IMG/VR virus record: IMGVR_UViG_3300020442_000301
Coordinates: 1 to 23,501 of that record
DNA length: 23,501 nucleotides
From: a virus
Strand: one strand, 5' to 3'
Under the pieces are notes generated by a model. That model searched no databases, had not been told where the DNA came from, and was given only the letters and a program-made list of their open reading frames with translations. How positions within the stretch are numbered: the stretch's first letter is position 1; each line of letters opens with the position of its first letter. Positions 1-6,358 of the stretch are shown piece after piece. Position numbers and translations under genes: made by a program.

Positions 1-717
1 TCTAGACGCAGGGCAGAAAGGTTGTCTAAACTGGGCATCCAATATCTTGACTGTGGTACTAGTGGTGGTGTTTACGGTTTGGAGCGTGGATACTGTCTTA
101 TGGTTGGGGGTGCAGATTATGCAGTACGGACCTGCCGTCCAATCTTTGACGCCCTCGCACCAGGTATCGCTGCTGCCCCTAGAACCAGTGACAGAGACGG
201 CTATACTCTCTACCCTGAAGAGTACGGTTGGATGCATTGTGGCGGTCCTGGGGCAGGTCACTTTGTGAAGATGGTCCACAATGGTATCGAGTATGGTATC
301 ATGCAGGCATACGCCGAAGGGTTCAACATCTTACACGAAGCAAATGCAGGTGCCAAGTATGTCAAGGAAGGAGACGCAGAGGTTGCCCCAATGGAGAACC
401 CTGCCGATTATCAGTATGATATCGACGTTTCTAAAGTGGCTGAGCTGTGGCGTCGTGGTAGCGTTGTTGGCAGTTGGTTACTTGACCTTACTGCGGATGT
501 ACTTCGCGGCGATCCAGAGCTTGATAAGTTCGATGGTGGAGTTTCCGATAGCGGTGAGGGTCGTTGGACTGTTCATACCGCTGTGGATCTGGGTGTACCC
601 GCTCCTGTCATCTCTGGTGCGTTGTGGGCACGTTTTGAGTCGCGCCGTCTTGGTGCTTTCACAGCCAAGGTTTTGAATGGAATGAGAGCTATGTTTGGTG
701 GTCATGACGTTCGCTGA
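1..717 (+). CDS. gnd: 6-phosphogluconate dehydrogenase, decarboxylating (5' end outside window)
   Basis: Oxidises 6-phosphogluconate to ribulose-5-phosphate and CO2 with reduction of NADP+; it is the second dehydrogenase of the oxidative pentose phosphate pathway and acts in the host cytoplasm. The frame is open from base 1, so the N-terminal Rossmann domain lies upstream; a TTG at 22 is internal, not a start. Visible are the substrate-site segment LDCGTSGGVYGLE near the left edge, and GGPGAGHFVKMVHNGIEYG, which holds the family's catalytic Lys and the HNG residues. The C-terminal part with SDSGEGRWTVHTA and GVPAPVISGALWARF and the early stop resemble the short (about 300-residue) Gnd form rather than the 470-residue enterobacterial form. 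The stop TGA at 715-717 overlaps an ATG at 717, but the next gene (zwf) more likely starts at 786. This is a known type of cyanophage auxiliary metabolic gene. Confidence 0.95.
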   Translation, partial: SRRRAERLSKLGIQYLDCGTSGGVYGLERGYCLMVGGADYAVRTCRPIFDALAPGIAAAPRTSDRDGYTLYPEEYGWMHCGGPGAGHFVKMVHNGIEYGIMQAYAEGFNILHEANAGAKYVKEGDAEVAPMENPADYQYDIDVSKVAELWRRGSVVGSWLLDLTADVLRGDPELDKFDGGVSDSGEGRWTVHTAVDLGVPAPVISGALWARFESRRLGAFTAKVLNGMRAMFGGHDVR

Positions 718-732
718 TGTCTTATTATGGGT

Positions 733-772
733 TACCCCGTTCTTTGTACTTTCCACGATATATTTCGGGGTA
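733..772 (+). promoter_or_regulatory. Intercistronic stem-loop upstream of zwf
   Basis: TACCCCG at 733-739 pairs perfectly with CGGGGTA at 766-772 across a 26-base spacer. It ends three bases before the AAAAGG Shine-Dalgarno-like stretch (775-780) of the preferred zwf start at 786. No T-run follows, so it is not an ordinary terminator. An RNA structure affecting zwf translation or gnd mRNA stability is inference; a chance 7-bp repeat is possible. Confidence 0.4.
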
Positions 773-785
773 CGAAAAGGTGAAA

Positions 786-2153
786 ATGTCTACTACGAAT
801 CCGACAAATACGATGGAAATGGAACCGCTCACTAAAGGAATTGTTATCTTCGGAGCAACGGGAGACCTTTGCAAGAAGAAACTAATCCCTGCACTATACA
901 AACTCTGGAAGAAGGATCTCCTTCCAGAGAACTTTTTGATTACTGGTTGTGCTAGGAGAGATCCTGGCGTGACAGTGTGGAAAGAATCTTTGGGTGATTA
1001 CCCTGAAGAATTTTTACATCATCTAGACTACGTATCCGCAGACCTAGACAATGTTGACTCTCTCAATAATCTTCCTACTCATCTGCACGACAATACTTAT
1101 TTCTTGTCGGTTCCTCCAGAAAGATATGCTAACGCTATTGTCCATCTTAAAGAGACGGGTCTCCTCGATGACCCCGACACGTCCAGAGTGGTTATTGAGA
1201 AACCCTTTGGGTACGATTATAAATCTGCTGATAATCTACAGTCTGTGGTGGGGAGACATCTACGCGAGAAGCAAGTTTATCGCATCGACCATTATCTTGG
1301 CAAAGATACTGTTAACAACATTCTTGCTACGCGCTTTAGTAATATACTTCTGGAACCTCTCTGGAATCGCCAGTACATAGAAGAGGTTCAGATCTTTGCT
1401 ACAGAGACTATCGGTTGCGATGGTCGTGCTCAATACTATGAGACATCAGGTGCTGTACGTGACATGCTACAGAACCATGTGTTGCAAGTGCTCGCATTGA
1501 TTGCTATGGAAGCACCCTGTCGTATGAATGCCAGGGAATTAAGACGTGAGAAGACAAAAGTGCTTGCCGCGACTAGACTATCACCATCAATCTTATTGGG
1601 ACAGTACCATGACTACCGTAGTGAAGAGGGCGTTGATCCTGGGAGCAACACTCCTACCTATTTCGCTGGTACTCTATTCGTCGATAACTGGCGTTGGGAG
1701 GGAGTACCTTTTAATGTCATGACTGGCAAGAAGATGCCTTATGGTTGTGTGGAAGTTGTGATCAAACTCAAAGCACCACCGCTAAAATTGTATGAAGGGG
1801 AAGTTAACGACCGTATTGTTATGCGTCTACAGCCTAACCCTCATCTGGATATTCGTCTTGACATTAAATCTCCTGGGCTTGGCGATAGTCTTGAACTCGC
1901 TACGCTCACTCACGCCTACCCCGAAGAAAGAGCAATTGACGGATACGAAAAATTACTCTATGATGTCATTAACCAAGACCAATCCCACTTCGTCCATTCA
2001 GATGAAGTAATGGAGTCGTGGCGTATTGTTGATGATCTTCTTTGCACTGGAGATCATTGTCAAGTCAGAACTGTTCCCTACCTCTATACGGCTGGTTGGG
2101 GACCAACGCATAAATTACATCAGTTAGGAATTAATTGGGACTATCCAGCATGA
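786..2153 (+). CDS. zwf: Glucose-6-phosphate 1-dehydrogenase
   Basis: Oxidises glucose-6-phosphate to 6-phosphoglucono-lactone with NADP+, the entry step of the oxidative pentose phosphate pathway, directly feeding the product of the preceding gnd gene. The 455-residue product is slightly shorter than the usual 480-500. It shows the N-terminal dinucleotide-binding loop GATGDLCKKK at about residues 23-32, EKPFG at 138-142, and the family signature RIDHYLGKD at about 166-174 with the catalytic His and substrate Lys. I chose ATG 786 because AAAAGG lies 5 bases upstream and because the 23 extra residues from the overlapping ATG at 717 look unlike the family. The 717 start cannot be excluded and would give 478 residues, translationally coupled to gnd. 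The pair probably boosts NADPH and pentose for phage nucleotide synthesis, as proposed for other cyanophages. Confidence 0.95.
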   Translation: MSTTNPTNTMEMEPLTKGIVIFGATGDLCKKKLIPALYKLWKKDLLPENFLITGCARRDPGVTVWKESLGDYPEEFLHHLDYVSADLDNVDSLNNLPTHLHDNTYFLSVPPERYANAIVHLKETGLLDDPDTSRVVIEKPFGYDYKSADNLQSVVGRHLREKQVYRIDHYLGKDTVNNILATRFSNILLEPLWNRQYIEEVQIFATETIGCDGRAQYYETSGAVRDMLQNHVLQVLALIAMEAPCRMNARELRREKTKVLAATRLSPSILLGQYHDYRSEEGVDPGSNTPTYFAGTLFVDNWRWEGVPFNVMTGKKMPYGCVEVVIKLKAPPLKLYEGEVNDRIVMRLQPNPHLDIRLDIKSPGLGDSLELATLTHAYPEERAIDGYEKLLYDVINQDQSHFVHSDEVMESWRIVDDLLCTGDHCQVRTVPYLYTAGWGPTHKLHQLGINWDYPA

Positions 2154-2347
2154 AGAACCGCATTTTAGAAGCACTCAAAGCAGATGCGAAAGGCAAGATT
2201 GCCAAAGCAAAAGTAAACATCGAAGTATATCTTCACAATCCTGTGGGCATTGGTGAGCATCCAGATGTACTAGGAGCAATCCAAGAACAGTTAGATGTCA
2301 TCGCTCATGAAGAGGAAAGATTAGAAGTCCTGGAGCGGCATTTCTGA
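2150..2347 (+). CDS. Small hypothetical protein, 65 aa, helical and charged
   Basis: The start ATG overlaps the zwf stop as ATGA, indicating translational coupling to zwf. The product begins MKNRILEALKADAKGKI. It has a basic Lys/Ala-rich first half and an acidic, Glu-rich predicted helix at the end (AHEEERLEVLERHF), with a central VYLHNPVGIGEHPD loop. No cysteine pairs, signal peptide or membrane segment are seen. It resembles in style the small conserved proteins of T4-like cyanophages, but I cannot name a function. An ATG at 2135 in the same frame is possible; 2150 fits the packing of the neighbours better. Confidence 0.75.
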   Translation: MKNRILEALKADAKGKIAKAKVNIEVYLHNPVGIGEHPDVLGAIQEQLDVIAHEEERLEVLERHF

Positions 2348-2505
2348 TGCACAACGTACAGCTTTTTGTTAGAGCAGTAATGCAGACCCCGTGGTGCCTT
2401 GGCGTCATGGGGTTTTGTGTTGTATTCGTTCCTATCATTGGTATGCATCTTGTCCATAAATATGGTTGGGAGCATTGGGAACCCTTCGCTAAAAAACACG
2501 AATGA
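2347..2505 (+). CDS. Small membrane protein, 52 aa
   Basis: A short gene overlapping both neighbours: its ATG shares a base with the upstream TGA (2345-2347) and its own TGA at 2503-2505 overlaps the next ATG at 2502. The product starts MHNVQLFVRAVMQTPW, has one hydrophobic segment at about residues 17-34 (CLGVMGFCVVFVPIIGMHL) and ends in a short, aromatic and charged tail (HKYGWEHWEPFAKKHE). A single-pass inner-membrane protein is the likely form. Function is unknown; the stop/start chaining on both sides is the main evidence that it is translated. Confidence 0.6.
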   Translation: MHNVQLFVRAVMQTPWCLGVMGFCVVFVPIIGMHLVHKYGWEHWEPFAKKHE

Positions 2506-2708
2506 ATTACGCACTATTATTGTGTCTGTCCCCGTTAGCAATTATCTTTTTGCTAATGAAATTTGTTGTTTGGATATCTGCTGTTAATGCTGAATCGGAT
2601 TATGTCAGAAGAGAACCTTTACGAAAACGAGGACCCTTCGTGGAAAATCCATATGCAGATGTTGATGAAGAGGAAGAGGAATATGGAGATCGCACAGACT
2701 ATCGATAA
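2502..2708 (+). CDS. Small membrane or secreted protein, 68 aa, acidic tail
   Basis: Begins with ATGA overlap to the previous gene. The N-terminus MNYALLLCLSPLAIIFLLMKF is strongly hydrophobic, followed by VVWISAVNAESD; VNA before ES would fit a signal-peptidase site, or the stretch may stay as a membrane anchor. The rest is hydrophilic: a basic stretch RREPLRKRGP, then a run of acidic residues DVDEEEEEYGD. No family recognised. The 3' part overlaps the next gene in another frame by about 107 bases if that gene starts at 2602. A role at the host membrane is inference only. Confidence 0.6.
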   Translation: MNYALLLCLSPLAIIFLLMKFVVWISAVNAESDYVRREPLRKRGPFVENPYADVDEEEEEYGDRTDYR

Positions 2709-2829
2709 AGCTTTGTACGACTACTATTCAGAACAAGGCAAACCAGTACCACAGTGGAAAACTAAAAGAGACCCTGACTGGTGGGTTGACTATTTAAAAA
2801 ATTTAGGGAGAGACCCCAGGAATCCATAG
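2602..2829 (+). CDS. Hypothetical protein, 75 aa (start uncertain)
   Basis: The product from ATG 2602 begins MSEENLYENEDPSWKIHMQ and ends in a Trp-rich, basic region (PQWKTKRDPDWWVDYLKNLG). The middle MEIAQTIDKALYDYYSEQGK is a predicted amphipathic helix. A later in-frame ATG at 2683 has a much better ribosome site, AGGAAGAGGA at 2671-2680 just upstream, and would give 48 residues with only 26 bases of overlap with the previous gene. The C-terminal half is therefore well supported and the N-terminal half less so. No family recognised. Confidence 0.6.
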   Translation: MSEENLYENEDPSWKIHMQMLMKRKRNMEIAQTIDKALYDYYSEQGKPVPQWKTKRDPDWWVDYLKNLGRDPRNP

Positions 2830-2918
2830 TGTACCGAGAACCACACCTGCAAAAGAAATCGGATGAATGTGCAGACCTTTGGAGGGAGTGGGAACGCCTA
2901 TGGCGAAAAAAGCATTAG
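2829..2918 (+). CDS. Possible 29-aa micro-ORF with GTG start
   Basis: A GTG at 2829 overlaps the preceding TAG by one base and opens a frame to TAG 2916-2918. It codes for a highly charged peptide, YREPHLQKKSDECADLWREW followed by ERLWRKKH. It fills the otherwise empty space before the next gene, whose likely ATG lies inside it at 2900. The composition looks protein-like, but the length is too short to be sure; it may only be leader sequence. Confidence 0.3.
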   Translation: MYREPHLQKKSDECADLWREWERLWRKKH

Positions 2919-3058
2919 GAGCACAAGACGCTAGAAAAAAATGGTGTCAATGTGTTGATGAACTATCGGAAATGCTGCATCTAGAAGCAAAGACCAACCC
3001 TAGATATTGTAATATGAAATTTGAATGGAATGAACCTCCTCCTCCGCCCCCTGAATGA
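2900..3058 (+). CDS. Hypothetical protein, 52 aa, proline-rich end
   Basis: The product from ATG 2900 starts MAKKALGAQDARKKWCQCVD, continues as a predicted helix with CxC (WCQCVDEL), and ends in EWNEPPPPPPE, a six-proline run. The GGAGGGAG stretch at 2881-2888 is a possible though distant ribosome site. An upstream in-frame ATG at 2867 would add 11 residues. No family recognised. It sits in a chain of overlapping small genes between zwf and the terminase region. Confidence 0.55.
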   Translation: MAKKALGAQDARKKWCQCVDELSEMLHLEAKTNPRYCNMKFEWNEPPPPPPE

Positions 3059-3230
3059 TGTAAACGATGTGACCTGGAGTATAGTCATAAGTTTGATTAT
3101 ACTATTGATAGGAGTCGCATGGGTAATCAAATATATACTTGGTATTGATGAAAGGGAATCCAATGCCAGACGAGGAGGAGTGGTTATGCACGATGACCCT
3201 GAACATAGAGGAAGTGAGGGCGATGTATGA
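3030..3230 (+). CDS. Small single-pass membrane protein (start uncertain)
   Basis: The frame encodes a clear transmembrane helix, TWSIVISLIILLIGVAWVIKY, followed by a hydrophilic tail with ERESNARRGG and an acidic end. From ATG 3030 it is 66 residues; from GTG 3069, ten bases after the upstream stop, it is 53 residues and avoids reading through the C-rich part of the preceding gene. Neither start has a good ribosome site. The 3' 68 bases overlap the next gene in another frame. Function unknown. Confidence 0.5.
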   Translation: MNLLLRPLNDVNDVTWSIVISLIILLIGVAWVIKYILGIDERESNARRGGVVMHDDPEHRGSEGDV

Positions 3231-3360
3231 CCACTTCGATTACGCTATAAAGATGTGGCCAGGTTCTCCTGCTCGTCCCGCCGATGAACAAGTATGGATG
3301 GACATCATGAAGAAGAGGATGTTTGCCATGATACAAGAATACAATTTTGATAAGTTATAA
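3163..3360 (+). CDS. Hypothetical protein, 65 aa
   Basis: Start ATG 3163 is supported by AAAGGGA at 3151-3157 with normal spacing. The product begins MPDEEEWLCTMTLNIEEV and contains MYDHFDYAIKMWPGSPARPA then a helical end (DIMKKRMFAMIQEYNFDKL). No membrane segment or cysteine cluster. It reads like a conserved small cyanophage protein, but I cannot assign it. Its TAA shares its last base with the ATG of the oxygenase-like gene at 3360, so the two are probably co-translated. Confidence 0.7.
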   Translation: MPDEEEWLCTMTLNIEEVRAMYDHFDYAIKMWPGSPARPADEQVWMDIMKKRMFAMIQEYNFDKL

Positions 3361-3869
3361 TGGATATTTGGACACATAGATTTAAACATCATTCAATTAA
3401 AGAAGAACTGCTTCGTCTCATGGAGGAAGAACCTCCTGGAGAAAACAGAGACAAAGACAATCTAGTGTCAGACTATTGGGAAAACAATAGCGAGAAAAAA
3501 TACATCAACAAATTCTTACAGCACATCAGAGAATTTACTGATGATATAAGTGATCGTTACTACGCCAAGGAACTACACATCATCCATGCTTGGCATCAAA
3601 TTTATACGGTAACAGGATCCCATGGGTGGCACGTACATAGTGGATCCAATATATCTTTTGTGTACTACTTACACCTAGAAAATCCTGAAGACCGCACTCT
3701 CTTCTGGAATCCAGAAACTAGAGAAACGTTTCAACCAGATGCTAGAGAAGGGGACATTGTTATATTTCCCTCACATACTTTACACACTTCTCCTATCATC
3801 AGGACTTCTAAAAAGAAGGCAATCATAAGTGGTAACATGAATTTAGGAGAGATCTTTGCCCCTATATAA
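3360..3869 (+). CDS. 2OG-Fe(II) oxygenase-like protein
   Basis: Likely a non-haem iron, 2-oxoglutarate-dependent dioxygenase of the phage type (similar in pattern to the putative 2OG-Fe(II) oxygenase family PF13759). In the 169-residue product, GWHVHSGSNISFVYYLHL at about 89-106 gives the proximal His ligand(s) H91/H93. REGDIVIFPSHTLHTSP at about 129-145 holds the distal His H142, and KKKAIISGNMN at about 151-161 would supply the basic residue that binds 2-oxoglutarate. This follows the double-stranded beta-helix order. The substrate is unknown; related phage genes have been suggested to act on proteins or on nucleotides, without proof. It starts as TAATG with the previous gene and is followed by an 80-base gap. 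Confidence 0.75.
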   Translation: MDIWTHRFKHHSIKEELLRLMEEEPPGENRDKDNLVSDYWENNSEKKYINKFLQHIREFTDDISDRYYAKELHIIHAWHQIYTVTGSHGWHVHSGSNISFVYYLHLENPEDRTLFWNPETRETFQPDAREGDIVIFPSHTLHTSPIIRTSKKKAIISGNMNLGEIFAPI

Positions 3870-3923
3870 ACATTAGTTAGGAAATCGTAGCCATTCTTTA
3901 CAGTATTTTCTCCTACATAGCAT

Positions 3924-3929
3924 TATAAT
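3924..3929 (+). promoter_or_regulatory. Possible -10 box (TATAAT)
   Basis: A perfect TATAAT stands in the non-coding gap 3870-3950, about 20 bases before the likely ATG 3951. The nearest -35-like hexamer, TTTACA at 3897-3902, is 21 bases upstream, too far for an ideal sigma70 promoter. It is only a candidate for a host-polymerase promoter driving the next two genes. Confidence 0.3.
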
Positions 3930-3950
3930 ACCTGTAGCAGAGTGTTACAT

Positions 3951-4178
3951 ATGCTTGGAGTCTACGTAGTAATCACAATCGTTCTTCTATTAGTTGCTTA
4001 TGCAGGTCCAGAAGAAACGATGCGATTATTCGCATACATGGACTTACAGTTGCGCTATGCATGGGTCAGGTTTAGAATGTATCTCATGCGTCGTAAGTTG
4101 GAACAACAACTTATCAAAGACCTACCTGAATACAACAAACTCATAAAGGAACTCAAAAAAGATGACCGAGGAGAATAG
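3951..4178 (+). CDS. Membrane-anchored hypothetical protein, 75 aa
   Basis: The product starts MLGVYVVITIVLLLVAYAGP, a single N-terminal membrane helix. A basic, amphipathic region follows (LQLRYAWVRFRMYLMRRKLE), then a charged end DLPEYNKLIKELKKDDRGE. The pattern suggests a membrane anchor with a cytoplasmic helical domain. A GTG at 3942 would add three residues. It overlaps the next gene by 17 bases. Proteins of this style occur ahead of the packaging genes in related cyanophages; function unknown. Confidence 0.65.
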   Translation: MLGVYVVITIVLLLVAYAGPEETMRLFAYMDLQLRYAWVRFRMYLMRRKLEQQLIKDLPEYNKLIKELKKDDRGE

Positions 4179-4464
4179 GGAACTGTCCGACCTCAAAATG
4201 GATAGGAAAGAATGCGAAAAGTGCGGTGCCACCTGGATTAATGGTCAGCATGTCTGGCGTGGCACTGGGAATACATCTGACTCTAGTGAGCTTGACCTTG
4301 CTGGTCTTGTGTGCAACAAGCTTGGTAACCACCAGTGCATCAATCCAATGAAGGGTAAACAGGGTGGTCAAACTTGGGATTATCGTGCTGGATACATTGA
4401 CGGCATGATTGAAACGAAGAAAAAATCCATGGAGGAGATGCGCGACAAGTTCGGTGATCTCTAA
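4162..4464 (+). CDS. Four-cysteine hypothetical protein upstream of gp17
   Basis: A 100-residue product with a probable zinc-binding set: C18 and C21 in ECEKCGATW, C51 and C59 around LVCNKLGNHQCINP. The C-terminal third is charged and helical (YIDGMIETKKKSMEEMRDKF). It lies immediately before the large terminase gene, the place where the small terminase gp16 sits in T4. The cysteines and length are unlike T4 gp16, so I leave it unnamed; a DNA-binding or packaging-related role is inference. The start may instead be ATG 4198 (88 residues), which removes the overlap with the previous gene. Its TAA lies inside the late promoter box of gp17. Confidence 0.7.
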   Translation: MTEENRELSDLKMDRKECEKCGATWINGQHVWRGTGNTSDSSELDLAGLVCNKLGNHQCINPMKGKQGGQTWDYRAGYIDGMIETKKKSMEEMRDKFGDL

Positions 4465-4467
4465 ATA
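4461..4467 (+). promoter_or_regulatory. Late promoter box (CTAAATA) for gp17
   Basis: CTAAATA matches the late-promoter core described for T4-like cyanophages (T4: TATAAATA), read by host polymerase with gp55. It overlaps the upstream stop codon and stands 24 bases before the gp17 ATG. A short palindromic hairpin follows directly. Confidence 0.6.
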
Positions 4468-4483
4468 CTAGTGGTGAACTAGT
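4467..4483 (+). repeat. Inverted repeat at the gp17 leader
   Basis: ACTAGT-GGTGA-ACTAGT forms a 6-bp stem with a 5-base loop, followed by TTTTT. It lies between the late box and the gp17 start. It could be a weak terminator for upstream transcripts or a 5' stabilising hairpin on the gp17 mRNA. Confidence 0.4.
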
Positions 4484-4490
4484 TTTTCTC

Positions 4491-6140
4491 ATGGCATCCG
4501 ATCAGATTTATCTTGGTAACCCGCTTCTAAAGAAAGCGAACGTCAAGCAAGACTTTACCAAGGAACAAATTGAAGAGTACATGAAGTGTGCAAAAGATCC
4601 TGTATACTTCACCAAGAACTATGTACAGATCGTCTCACTTGACGAAGGTCTGGTGCCATTTAAAATGTGGGACTTCCAAGAAGAACTAATCAGGAAGTTC
4701 CACACAAGTAGATTTAACATTGCGAAGCTGCCTCGACAGACTGGAAAGTCTACGACGGTGGTTTCGTATTTGTTGCATTATGCGTTGTTTAATGACAGCG
4801 TTAACATTGGTATCCTCGCTAACAAAGCAAGTACAGCAAGGGATCTACTCGGTCGTCTTCAGACAGCATATGAAAACCTACCGAAGTGGATTCAGCAAGG
4901 CGTGATATCATGGAACAAAGGTTCTATGGAGTTGGAGAATGGCAGTAAGATATTGGCAGCTTCTACATCTGCGTCTGCTGTCCGAGGTATGTCGTTTAAC
5001 ATCATCTTCCTCGATGAGTTTGCGTTCGTTCCAAACCATATTGCAGAGTCCTTCTTTGCCAGTGTTTATCCTACTATTACTTCTGGTAAATCAACGAAAG
5101 TAATTATCATCTCTACCCCACAGGGTATGAACCACTTCTATAAGTTGTGGACAGATGCACAGAATGGTAGGAATGGATATACATGGCACGAGGTACACTG
5201 GTCACAGGTGCCTGGTAGGGATGAGAACTGGAAAGCAGAGACAATTAAGAACACGTCAGAGAGACAGTTCACCCAGGAGTTTGAATGTGAATTCCTGGGA
5301 TCTGTTGACACACTAATCTCTGCCGCTAAACTACGAGCATTAGCATTTGTGGATCCCATTACCAGAAGTAAGGGGCTTGATGTATATGAAAAACCAGCAG
5401 ACAAAGCAGAATATATTATTACGGTGGATGTTAGTAGGGGTATTGGCGGAGACTATTCTGCTTTTATCGTCTTCGACATTACTACAGTTCCATATAAGAT
5501 AGTAGCAAAGTATAGGAACAACGAAGTCAAACCGATGTTGTTCCCCAACGTTATCAATGACGTTGCTAGAGCATACAATAATGCCTGGGTTTTGTGCGAG
5601 GTAAACGACGTAGGAGACTCTGTAGCGTCGATTCTAAATTATGACCTAGAATATCCTAACGTGCTTATGTGCGCCATGAGAGGGCGTGCAGGGCAGATTG
5701 TAGGGCATGGATTCTCTGGATCTAAAACACAGCTCGGTGTCAAGATGAGTGTCACCGTGAAGAAGGTTGGTTGTGCAAACCTCAAGCAGATTGTTGAGGA
5801 TGACAAACTCACTTTCAATGACTACGAAATTATATCAGAACTTACTACGTTCATTCAGAAGAAGCAATCCTTTGAAGCTGATGAAGGATTCCATGATGAC
5901 CTAGTAATGTGTATGGTGATCTTTGCCTGGTTGGTTCAGCAGGATTACTTCAAAGAGATGACTGACAATGATGTTCGTCAACGTATCTACAACGAACAGA
6001 AGAATCAAATCGAACAGGACATGGCACCGTTTGGTTTCATCACTACTGGTCTAGAAGGTGATGATGGATTTGTAGAAGATGGTGCTGTCTGGGAATATGG
6101 TGACACACAAGAAGATGTCTCATACATGTGGAGTATCTAA
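4491..6140 (+). CDS. 17: Terminase large subunit (T4 gp17-like)
   Basis: The packaging motor ATPase and headful nuclease, which docks on the portal gp20 and pumps DNA into the prohead. The 549-residue product has the N-terminal ATPase domain: Walker A PRQTGKST at about 81-88, Walker B IIFLDE at 171-176 with the catalytic Glu, and the coupling motif STP at about 208-210. The C-terminal RNase H-like nuclease domain shows ITVDVSRGIGGD (D313), LCEVNDVGDS (E370) and GFHDDLVM (D469/D470). Length is close to T4 gp17 (610). No Shine-Dalgarno sequence is evident before the ATG; the leader is short and partly hairpin. Downstream a zinc-ribbon gene overlaps as TAATG. Confidence 0.97.
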   Translation: MASDQIYLGNPLLKKANVKQDFTKEQIEEYMKCAKDPVYFTKNYVQIVSLDEGLVPFKMWDFQEELIRKFHTSRFNIAKLPRQTGKSTTVVSYLLHYALFNDSVNIGILANKASTARDLLGRLQTAYENLPKWIQQGVISWNKGSMELENGSKILAASTSASAVRGMSFNIIFLDEFAFVPNHIAESFFASVYPTITSGKSTKVIIISTPQGMNHFYKLWTDAQNGRNGYTWHEVHWSQVPGRDENWKAETIKNTSERQFTQEFECEFLGSVDTLISAAKLRALAFVDPITRSKGLDVYEKPADKAEYIITVDVSRGIGGDYSAFIVFDITTVPYKIVAKYRNNEVKPMLFPNVINDVARAYNNAWVLCEVNDVGDSVASILNYDLEYPNVLMCAMRGRAGQIVGHGFSGSKTQLGVKMSVTVKKVGCANLKQIVEDDKLTFNDYEIISELTTFIQKKQSFEADEGFHDDLVMCMVIFAWLVQQDYFKEMTDNDVRQRIYNEQKNQIEQDMAPFGFITTGLEGDDGFVEDGAVWEYGDTQEDVSYMWSI

Positions 6141-6358
6141 TGGAAGTAGAAGATCTGTTTGATTTAGATACTGTTCTGTTTAAACAAAGACAGTGTAGAT
6201 CCTGTGGAAAAACCAAAGACCTAACCACAGATTTCTACAGGTCTAGACCAGATAGAACATCTTTGTCTGCCTGGTCCTACGAATGTAAGGAATGTACCAA
6301 GCAAAGAGTAAAGAGTAGAAAGCGCAATTTAAAGGAAGACGTGTATCCAGACTGGTAA
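6140..6358 (+). CDS. Small CxxC/CxxC zinc-ribbon protein between gp17 and gp18
   Basis: A 72-residue protein starting MEVEDLFDLDTVLFK at the TAATG overlap with gp17; GGAG nine bases upstream supports this start. Two cysteine pairs, RQCRSCGKTK (C19, C22) and YECKECTKQR (C49, C52), flank an aromatic linker with DFYRSR. This spacing is like the zinc-binding half of phage HNH/endonuclease VII-type proteins, but the catalytic His/Asn part is absent. It may bind DNA or act as an accessory to packaging; this is inference. The basic stretch RVKSRKRNLK follows the last pair. Confidence 0.7.
   Translation: MEVEDLFDLDTVLFKQRQCRSCGKTKDLTTDFYRSRPDRTSLSAWSYECKECTKQRVKSRKRNLKEDVYPDW

Noticed and set aside
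22-717. TTG at 22 as the start of gnd
   Set aside because: The same frame is open upstream to base 1 with residues typical of the enzyme, so the gene is cut by the window edge.
4467-4487. Rho-independent terminator before gp17
   Set aside because: The stem is only 6 bp with low GC content and follows the late box; reported as an inverted repeat rather than a terminator.
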